From an uncultured Prevotella sp. (lineage in GTDB: Bacteria > Bacteroidota > Bacteroidia > Bacteroidales > Bacteroidaceae), in assembly GCA_900769055.1 (NCBI GenBank), contig CAAGFF010000218.1, positions 1-11,881 of the forward strand: DNA of 11,881 nt, given 5' to 3'. The notes beneath the pieces were generated by a model that worked only from the letters and a program-made list of their open reading frames with translations, was not told the origin of the DNA and did not search any database. Below are positions 6,114 through 11,881 of the stretch, piece after piece; within the stretch, counting starts at the first letter, position 1; every line of letters starts with the position of its first letter. A program made the translations under genes and the position numbers.

Positions 6114-7544
6114 ATGAGACTAACAACCATTTTATTGCTATTGCTTGCCCCTCGCCTTATGATGGCTCAGGTGAGCATCTATCCAAGAGAAGAAATCAAG
6201 AGAAACGATGCCTATGAGGTAGCGGTACGCCCAATTGGTGGCCAATGGCAGGAGGTGCCGGTATATTCATGCGACGTGGATATGCACAAGCGTTCTGCGG
6301 CTGCATTCGCTGAATTCGACATGGGCGGACAAACGGAAGTACGCGTAAGGCTGCTCCGTCCGGAAACCATCACCGCCGACTCCCTGCCTGCCATGGTGCG
6401 CCCGCTGTCTAAAGGCATCAGATACAGCATGCCCGATGACAGCACGTTGCTGTTCACGCTCAACAGCCCGGAATATCTGAGCGTGGAGTTTGGCGGTGAC
6501 CGTCACCACAACCTGCACCTGTTTGCAAATCCTATGCTCAACGAGCACTATAACGGTACCGAGCCAGGATGTATCAACTGGAAAGGAGAAAACTCGCAGG
6601 ATGTCTTCGTTAAAGGGGCACCACTCATTTACTTTGGTCCTGGAGTTCATCGTCCAAAGGACTTGCCCAGCGAGGAGATAAAGATTCCATCAAACACCAC
6701 CGTATACTTGGCACCAGGCGCAGTAGTGAAGGCTCGCCTCATTGTTGACCGGGCAGAGAATGTCCGTATCATTGGACGTGGAATTATAGACCATCCACTG
6801 AGGGGCGTTGAGATTACCTATTCACACAACGTGCTCGTGGATGGCATCACTATACTCAATCCACGTCATTATACAATTTTCGGAGGACAGAGCGATGACA
6901 TCACCATACGAAACGTGAAGTCATTCTCCGCCGGCAGCTGGACAGACGGCTTCGACCTGATGTGCTGCAACAGGGTCAAGATAAGCAATATCTTCCTCCG
7001 CAACTCCGATGACTGCCTCGCCTTCTACAACCACCGCTGGTGGTACTGGGGCGGGACAACGGACATTGACGTGCAGAAGGCAACACTATGGTGCGACTTT
7101 GCACACCCCGTGAACATTGGAAGTCATGGTGACGACCGTTCCGAAACTGGCGAGACGCTCACCAACGTGCGCATACACGACTGCGACATTCTGCGACACA
7201 AGGGCGACGGGATGCTTTGCATAAGCTGTGGAGACAAGAACATCATTGACGGCATAGCATTCGACAACATCCGCATAGAGGGTGTCGAGCGAGGAAGGCT
7301 CTTTGACCTCAGAGTGGTGTTTGGCGCAAAATACAACCGCGCTCCAGGCAACTCCATCGACAACGTATCATTCACCGACATAACCATTGACGGCGCAAGT
7401 GCCAAAAACATACTGCCGTCACGCATAGAGGATTACGATGATGCACACAGCACGGGAAGCTACACCATAAAGAACGTGAAGGTGGGCAACCTTAAATTCG
7501 ACACTGAGAATGACATTGTTCGCAACAAACAAATATCAAAATAA
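6114..7544 (+). CDS. Exported beta-helix glycoside hydrolase, divergent GH28/GH49-like
   Basis: Probably cleaves a plant or microbial polysaccharide in the periplasm. It has 476 residues. An N-terminal signal peptide (residues 1 to about 19, LLLLLAPRLMMAQ) lacks a lipobox cysteine. Residues about 20-140 look like a beta-sandwich, then NTTVYLAPGAVVKARLIV (194-211) opens a right-handed parallel beta-helix. Three acidic positions match the clan GH-N core: WTDGFD (277-281 with D278) and NSDD (297-300 with D299, D300), 21 residues apart as in polygalacturonases. Beyond that it departs from GH28: the GHG motif is replaced by NIGSHGDD (334-341) some 17 residues later than usual, and no RIK motif follows. 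The beta-sandwich plus three Asp layout is also like GH49 dextranases. ATG 6114 is the start. The GH36 gene follows after two bases, so they form an operon. Substrate is unassigned; a rhamnogalacturonan or galacturonide is suggested only by context. Confidence 0.78.
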   Translation: MRLTTILLLLLAPRLMMAQVSIYPREEIKRNDAYEVAVRPIGGQWQEVPVYSCDVDMHKRSAAAFAEFDMGGQTEVRVRLLRPETITADSLPAMVRPLSKGIRYSMPDDSTLLFTLNSPEYLSVEFGGDRHHNLHLFANPMLNEHYNGTEPGCINWKGENSQDVFVKGAPLIYFGPGVHRPKDLPSEEIKIPSNTTVYLAPGAVVKARLIVDRAENVRIIGRGIIDHPLRGVEITYSHNVLVDGITILNPRHYTIFGGQSDDITIRNVKSFSAGSWTDGFDLMCCNRVKISNIFLRNSDDCLAFYNHRWWYWGGTTDIDVQKATLWCDFAHPVNIGSHGDDRSETGETLTNVRIHDCDILRHKGDGMLCISCGDKNIIDGIAFDNIRIEGVERGRLFDLRVVFGAKYNRAPGNSIDNVSFTDITIDGASAKNILPSRIEDYDDAHSTGSYTIKNVKVGNLKFDTENDIVRNKQISK

Positions 7545-7546
7545 CT

Positions 7547-9700
7547 ATGAGACGACTTGCAGCATCACTCTGCATTGCCATCAGCACGTTGTCGGCTATG
7601 GCACAGACAATAAACATTGAGACTTCCACCACACAGCTCATCCTGAAGGTTAAGGCCGACGGACGACTATACCAGACATGGCTCGGAGCACCACTGCACT
7701 CGGCTGAGAGCATCGACGCTACCGACATGCCACGGTCAACAACATACAACATGCTCACAAAGGGATGCGAGGCATATCCTGTCATGGGGACGGAAGACTA
7801 TTTTGAGCCTGCCTTCGAGATACGGCACGCCGACGGCAATCCAACAAGCGTATTCAAATACGTCAGCCATGAGCAAGCAGGCAACGAGACCGTGATTAAC
7901 TTGCGCGACGAGCTGTACCCCGTATACCTTACACTACGCTACACGGCCTATCCCAAGGAGGGGGTGATAAGGCAATGGGCAGAGATTAGGCATGAGGAAA
8001 AAGGACGGGTGGAACTGGGACGCTATGCCTCAGCTATGCTATACTTCGAGAAAGACCAGTACTGGCTTACACAATTCACGAGCGAGTGGGCCAAGGAGAT
8101 GCAGATGCAGACTATTCCACTTGCTACGGGACGCCGGGTGCTCGACTCACGCCTCGGCACTCGCTCAACATTGTTCACCCCACCATTCTTCATGGTTGGA
8201 CTCGATGCGCCTGTGAGTGAGGAAAGCGGCATGGTGCTGATGGGCACGTTGGCATGGACGGGAAACATACGCTTCACCTTCGAGGTAAGCCCAGACCAGC
8301 AGCTGCGTGTCATTAGCGGCATAAACCCCGATGCCTCACGTTACACGCTAAAGAGGGGCAAGACCTTCCGCACGCCCGACTTCATATACACTCTTAGCCA
8401 TCAAGGCTCAGGCGACGGTAGCCGCAGATTGCAGCAGTGGATGATGGAGCATCAACTGCGCAACGGCAAGGGCGACCGACTGACCCTGCTCAACAACTGG
8501 GAGAACACCTACTTCCGCTTTGATGAGGAGAAGCTGAACACACTTTATGGTGAGGCAAAAGACCTCGGGGTTGACCTCTTCCTACTGGATGACGGATGGT
8601 TTGGCAACAAGTACCCACGAAATAACGATCGCCAAGGACTGGGCGACTGGCAGGTGATGGAGAAAAAACTTCCACACGGACTGCCATTCACCATTAAACA
8701 ATGCGAGGAGAAAGGACTGGGATTTGGCATCTGGATTGAGCCGGAAATGGTCAATCCCAAGAGCGAGCTGGCAGAGAAACATCCAGAATGGATATTGCAA
8801 CTGCCCGGTCGTGAGACTTATTACTCACGCAACCAGTTAGTGCTTGACCTGAGCAACCCCAAAGTACAGGACTTCGTATTCAGCGTGGTTGACAACCTGA
8901 TGACGGAAAATCCCAGCATAAAATATATGAAATGGGACTGCAACTCGCCAATCACAAATATCTATTCTACATATGAGAAAACCGAACAGGGCAACCTCTA
9001 CATAGACTACACACGTGGCCTTTACCGCGTGCTCGACCGCATACAGGCACGCTATCCCGACCTCACGATGATGCTATGCAGCAGCGGCGGCGGACGTTGT
9101 GACGTTGATGCCCTGCGCTACTTCACCGAGTTCTGGTGCAGCGATGACACAGACCCCATCGAGAGACTGTACATACAATGGGGCTTCTCTCACTTCATGC
9201 CTGCCAAGGCGATGTGCGCGCACGTAACAGACTGGAACAAGCGTGCCAGCATCAAGTTCCGTACCGATGTGGCATTTCCATGCAAGCTCGGCTTCGACCT
9301 CGACCTGTCAAAGCTCAGCGATGACGAGCGCAACTACTGCCGCCAGGCACTCACTGAGTGGAAACGTCTGAAAACAGTCTTATTCTCACCCGTCCTATAC
9401 CGTCTGGTGTCGCCATACGACAGCAACCACTGCGCCCTTGAGCGGGTGAGCGAGGACAAGAGCCACGCCCTCGTCTTCGCATACGACATGCACCCACGCT
9501 TCCGGGAGCCAATATCAGCTACCCGACTGCATGGTCTCAATCCGCAATCGACCTATCGCGTAAGAGAAATCCTATGTGCGGATGCAAAGAAGCCATTCTT
9601 GGACAAGACATATACAGGCGAATACCTGATGACCGTAGGTATACGCATTCATACCGACAAGGACATGACAAGCAGAATACTTGAGATAACAGAAGAGTAA
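7547..9700 (+). CDS. Exported GH36 alpha-galactosidase
   Basis: Retaining exo-glycosidase expected to remove terminal alpha-D-galactose (EC 3.2.1.22) in the periplasm. It has 717 residues, the normal length for long bacterial GH36 enzymes plus a signal peptide (1 to about 20, ending LSAMAQ, no lipobox). Residues about 25-300 are the beta-supersandwich domain; the catalytic barrel follows with LLDDGWFG (346-353), LGDW (365-368), GIWIEPEMVNP (394-404), nucleophile D464 in YMKWDCN, the substrate-binding CSSGGGR (511-517) and the acid/base region WCSDDTDPIERL (530-541, D533 likely). A beta-sandwich tail ends the protein. The Cys-Asp-Val-Asp stretch at 518-521 differs from the common FDPG but leaves the catalytic residues intact. 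It is translationally close to the beta-helix enzyme (2-base gap) and probably acts on the same polymer or its oligosaccharides. Activity on another alpha-linked sugar cannot be excluded. Confidence 0.92.
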   Translation: MRRLAASLCIAISTLSAMAQTINIETSTTQLILKVKADGRLYQTWLGAPLHSAESIDATDMPRSTTYNMLTKGCEAYPVMGTEDYFEPAFEIRHADGNPTSVFKYVSHEQAGNETVINLRDELYPVYLTLRYTAYPKEGVIRQWAEIRHEEKGRVELGRYASAMLYFEKDQYWLTQFTSEWAKEMQMQTIPLATGRRVLDSRLGTRSTLFTPPFFMVGLDAPVSEESGMVLMGTLAWTGNIRFTFEVSPDQQLRVISGINPDASRYTLKRGKTFRTPDFIYTLSHQGSGDGSRRLQQWMMEHQLRNGKGDRLTLLNNWENTYFRFDEEKLNTLYGEAKDLGVDLFLLDDGWFGNKYPRNNDRQGLGDWQVMEKKLPHGLPFTIKQCEEKGLGFGIWIEPEMVNPKSELAEKHPEWILQLPGRETYYSRNQLVLDLSNPKVQDFVFSVVDNLMTENPSIKYMKWDCNSPITNIYSTYEKTEQGNLYIDYTRGLYRVLDRIQARYPDLTMMLCSSGGGRCDVDALRYFTEFWCSDDTDPIERLYIQWGFSHFMPAKAMCAHVTDWNKRASIKFRTDVAFPCKLGFDLDLSKLSDDERNYCRQALTEWKRLKTVLFSPVLYRLVSPYDSNHCALERVSEDKSHALVFAYDMHPRFREPISATRLHGLNPQSTYRVREILCADAKKPFLDKTYTGEYLMTVGIRIHTDKDMTSRILEITEE

Positions 9701-9711
9701 TAGACAAGTGT

Positions 9712-9744
9712 TATGGGGGAGAGGAAAGAGACCTCTCCCCCATA
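9712..9744. terminator. Bidirectional hairpin terminator between GH36 and the histidine kinase
   Basis: A perfect 13-bp stem (9712-9724 with 9732-9744), rich in G/C with a five-G run against a five-C run, closes a 7-base loop. It lies 11 bases after the GH36 stop and 3 bases beyond the kinase stop on the other strand, so it can end both convergent transcripts. The following bases (CATTTATTTG on the plus strand) are only moderately T-rich. Confidence 0.75.
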
Positions 9745-9747
9745 CAT

Positions 9748-11157
9748 TTATTTGCGAAGGGTAAAGTTGAAGATGAGACCGCCTTCAGGGTCATTCTCTA
9801 CAGATATGTTGCCACCATGCATCAGCACGGCATTCTTGACAATGGCCAGCCCGAGACCCGTGCCTCCCATCTTGCGGCTACGCCCCTTGTCCACACGATA
9901 GAACCGCTCAAAGAGACGTGGCAGATGCTCACGAGGCACCCCTACCCCATTGTCGGCAAAACGGAAATGCCACATGTCTCCTTCCAGCACTGCACTCACG
10001 CTGATGGTGGTGTTGGTACCCGCATAGGCTATGGCATTGTCGGTAAGGTTGCGGAAGATGCTGTATATAAGGCTGTAATTGCCCATCACCCTTACATTGT
10101 CGGGCAAGCGATTGTCCATGCTCATTCCCTTTTCGGCCATCTGCAGGGCTGTCTCAGCCACAATGGTGGCCATGGTCTGTGTTATGTCCACCTCGCAGAA
10201 ATCGTTCATCTCCGGTGCGTCGTCCATCCTGTTCAGTGTCGATATGTCATGGAGCAATGACGTCAGCCGCTGACTCTGGGCAAAGCATCGCTGCATGAAC
10301 AGCTGCCTCGTCCCTTCCGTCATATCAGGATTGCCGAGTATGGTTTCCAGATAGCCCTGTATGCTTGCCACGGGAGTTTTCAGCTCGTGGGCTATGTTCT
10401 GTGTCAGCTGACGTTTCAGCACATTCTGTTCCTTTCGGGTGCTCTCTAACCGCTTGTATATCTTGATTATCCTTTCCGCTATCTCTCCAAGCTCGTCGGC
10501 AGGAAAGGCCACGAGGTCCTCTGTGTCTATGGACTCGTTGTTGTCAGCCTTGGTGGCAAAGGCACGCAGGTTGTTGATGTTGCGCGACAGGCGGCTGGTG
10601 AACCGCCACAACACAACCGTCAGCACGAGCATGATGCCCAAAGCAAACCAAATGTAGTGCAGGTCGGCACTAAGCGACTTTGCGAGGTCATCATCGTAGG
10701 GCAATGCGCTGCGGATGATAATCTGGCGGTCGGGATAACATGTGGCCGAGTAGAAGTAGTCATGATTCATGGTCTTGCTCTTCCTGTCCACCGATGCTCC
10801 CCTGCCGTGGGCAAGCGCCTGCCTCATCTCGGGCCTGTTGATATGGTTTCCGGCCTTCTGCCCCTTAGGCAACTTGTTGTCGAAGAGCACGTTGCCACGC
10901 GTGTCGGTTATGGTCACGCGTAGTCCCTTCATGCCATGGGTGGAGACATACTGACTGAGTGCGGCGGAGTCGTAGCGGCCCAGCAGCCGCAGGTTGTCCT
11001 CCATGCGGTCGTTATAAGCCTGAAGCTTCATGTCAAGGGAGTCTATCTTGAACTGCTTCTCCCTCGACTGCTGGAATATGATGAATGCCACGGCAAAGAG
11101 CACGAAGATGGCCATGATGGAAGCATACAGCTTCCGTCCTATTGATAAGCGTCCCAT
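9748..11157 (-). CDS. Membrane sensor histidine kinase (PhoR/BaeS-like layout)
   Basis: Sensor of a two-component system: autophosphorylates on His and passes phosphate to the response regulator encoded just upstream. It has 469 residues. Transmembrane segment 1 is at about 10-28, a periplasmic sensor region of about 140 residues follows (including VTITDTRGNVLFDN at 81-94, resembling a PAS/Cache-like fold), then transmembrane segment 2 at about 167-185 and a HAMP-like linker (186-240). The dimerisation box NIAHELKTPVASIQGY carries H257. ATP-binding boxes are complete: N box NLTDNAIAYA (370-379), G1 DNGVG (402-406), F box FERFYR (416-421) and G2 GGTGLGLAIV (431-440). It starts at ATG 11157, 13 bases after the regulator stop, so the two are one operon. 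The signal is unknown. It is a classical kinase, not the hybrid type that normally controls Bacteroidetes polysaccharide loci, so a role for the neighbouring hydrolases is doubtful. Confidence 0.94.
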   Translation of the reverse strand: MGRLSIGRKLYASIMAIFVLFAVAFIIFQQSREKQFKIDSLDMKLQAYNDRMEDNLRLLGRYDSAALSQYVSTHGMKGLRVTITDTRGNVLFDNKLPKGQKAGNHINRPEMRQALAHGRGASVDRKSKTMNHDYFYSATCYPDRQIIIRSALPYDDDLAKSLSADLHYIWFALGIMLVLTVVLWRFTSRLSRNINNLRAFATKADNNESIDTEDLVAFPADELGEIAERIIKIYKRLESTRKEQNVLKRQLTQNIAHELKTPVASIQGYLETILGNPDMTEGTRQLFMQRCFAQSQRLTSLLHDISTLNRMDDAPEMNDFCEVDITQTMATIVAETALQMAEKGMSMDNRLPDNVRVMGNYSLIYSIFRNLTDNAIAYAGTNTTISVSAVLEGDMWHFRFADNGVGVPREHLPRLFERFYRVDKGRSRKMGGTGLGLAIVKNAVLMHGGNISVENDPEGGLIFNFTLRK

Positions 11158-11170
11158 AGGCTACGGTCTG

Positions 11171-11881
11171 TCATGCATCAAAGTAATAGCCAAATCCAAG
11201 GCGTGTGACTATGCACTTGGCGAAACGTCCAATCTTCTTGCGCATACGGGTGATGTTGACATCCACCGTGCGGTCAAGAACCATCACGTCCTTGGGCCAC
11301 ACCTTGTCGATGAGTTCCTGACGGGAGAACACGCGGCCACGCTCCTCAAGCAGCAGGTGCAACAGCTCAAACTCCGTCTTGGTGAATGGGATGTCCTCGC
11401 CGTCTACGCTTACGGTCTTCCTGTCAAGATCCATCTCCAGTCCCTGATACTTCAGCACCTTATGATCGACCATGTCGCCCGCATCCTGTGTGCGGCGAAG
11501 CACTGCGCGAATTCTCACCATTACCTCCCTCAGCGAGAAAGGCTTCGATATATAGTCGTCGGCTCCGATGTTGAATCCCGTCACCGTGTCGTTCTCGCTG
11601 TCGCGGGCCGTAAGGAAGATGATGGGTATGTTTGCCGTAACAGGCATCTGCTTGAGCTTGCTCGCCAGGGTATAGCCCGACATGCCGCCCATCATAACGT
11701 CAAGAAGCAGCAGGTTGAAGCTGCCAAGGTCAAGCTGCAGTGCCTCCTCGGCCGAATTTGCCGTCACCACCTGGTAGCCCTCGGTCTCAAGATTGAACCT
11801 AAGTATCTCGCAGAGATCCTGCTCGTCGTCTACCACAAGTATGCGGTAGCTCTTCCTGTCGTTGTTGTCGGAATAGTTATG
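11171..11881 (-). CDS. OmpR/PhoB-type response regulator, N-terminus outside the window
   Basis: Transcription factor partner of the adjacent kinase. 236 residues are visible and the frame stays open to the right edge. A GTG at 11836 could serve as a start, but it would cut off the first strand of the receiver domain (YRILVVDDE is encoded across it), so the real start is upstream and probably just outside the window. Counting from the edge, the receiver domain has the acidic pair D18-D19, phosphoacceptor D61 (LLLLDVMMGG), T91 and K113 (SKPF). The winged-helix DNA-binding domain covers about 142-236, with FTKTEFELLHLLLEERGRVFS-like recognition features and the ending VDVNITRMRKKIG then TRLGFGYYF. 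The full length should be near 240, normal for the family. The target genes are not evident in the window. Confidence 0.94.
   Translation of the reverse strand, partial: HNYSDNNDRKSYRILVVDDEQDLCEILRFNLETEGYQVVTANSAEEALQLDLGSFNLLLLDVMMGGMSGYTLASKLKQMPVTANIPIIFLTARDSENDTVTGFNIGADDYISKPFSLREVMVRIRAVLRRTQDAGDMVDHKVLKYQGLEMDLDRKTVSVDGEDIPFTKTEFELLHLLLEERGRVFSRQELIDKVWPKDVMVLDRTVDVNITRMRKKIGRFAKCIVTRLGFGYYFDA

Noticed and set aside
11171..11836. GTG 11836 as start of the response regulator
   Set aside because: It would delete the first beta strand of the receiver domain, and the frame continues open to the window edge with family-like residues.

Overview
The window looks like chromosomal DNA from a Bacteroidales bacterium, most likely Prevotella/Segatella or a close relative. 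Three sites match the Bacteroidetes promoter pattern (TTG-like -33 box, 19-20 bases, TAnnTTTG -7 box), gene starts lack Shine-Dalgarno sequences, and the proteins have a Bacteroidetes character. The genus is an inference; no 16S or other marker is present. There are nine genes (two cut by the window edges), no tRNA or rRNA, no CRISPR array and no transposase.

Left part (1-2903): an L-rhamnose catabolic operon on the minus strand, rhamnulokinase (rhaB) followed by L-rhamnose isomerase (rhaA, cut at the left edge). The 250-base region upstream of rhaB holds a consensus promoter. Abutting its -33 box is a two-part direct repeat with a 21-base period, the usual architecture of an AraC/RhaS-type activator site. 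The divergent gene is an NhaD-type Na+/H+ antiporter with its own consensus promoter.

Middle (4257-5937): nhaD converges on an AraC-family regulator (cupin plus two helix-turn-helix motifs), the best candidate to bind the rhaB operator. A GNAT acetyltransferase lies upstream of the regulator on the same strand, and its promoter is bracketed by a 13-base inverted repeat. The nhaD-araC junction and the rhaB-rhaA gap carry copies of the same repeat, built from 9-base GTAGGT/ACCTAC units; the nhaD-araC copy is palindromic.

Right part (6114-11881): two exported glycosidases are coupled with a 2-base gap, a divergent GH28/GH49-like beta-helix protein and a GH36 alpha-galactosidase. A perfect 13-bp hairpin separates them from a convergent two-component system (OmpR-type regulator, then histidine kinase), whose regulator runs off the right edge.

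The rhamnose genes, a galacturonan-type beta-helix hydrolase and an alpha-galactosidase together suggest use of rhamnose-containing plant polysaccharide such as pectic rhamnogalacturonan. There is no SusC/SusD pair in the window, and the link between the rhamnose genes and the hydrolases is inference from proximity. No clearly new multi-gene system is evident. The items most worth a second look are the rhaB operator, the beta-helix enzyme with missing canonical GH28 residues, and the GTAGGT repeat element.
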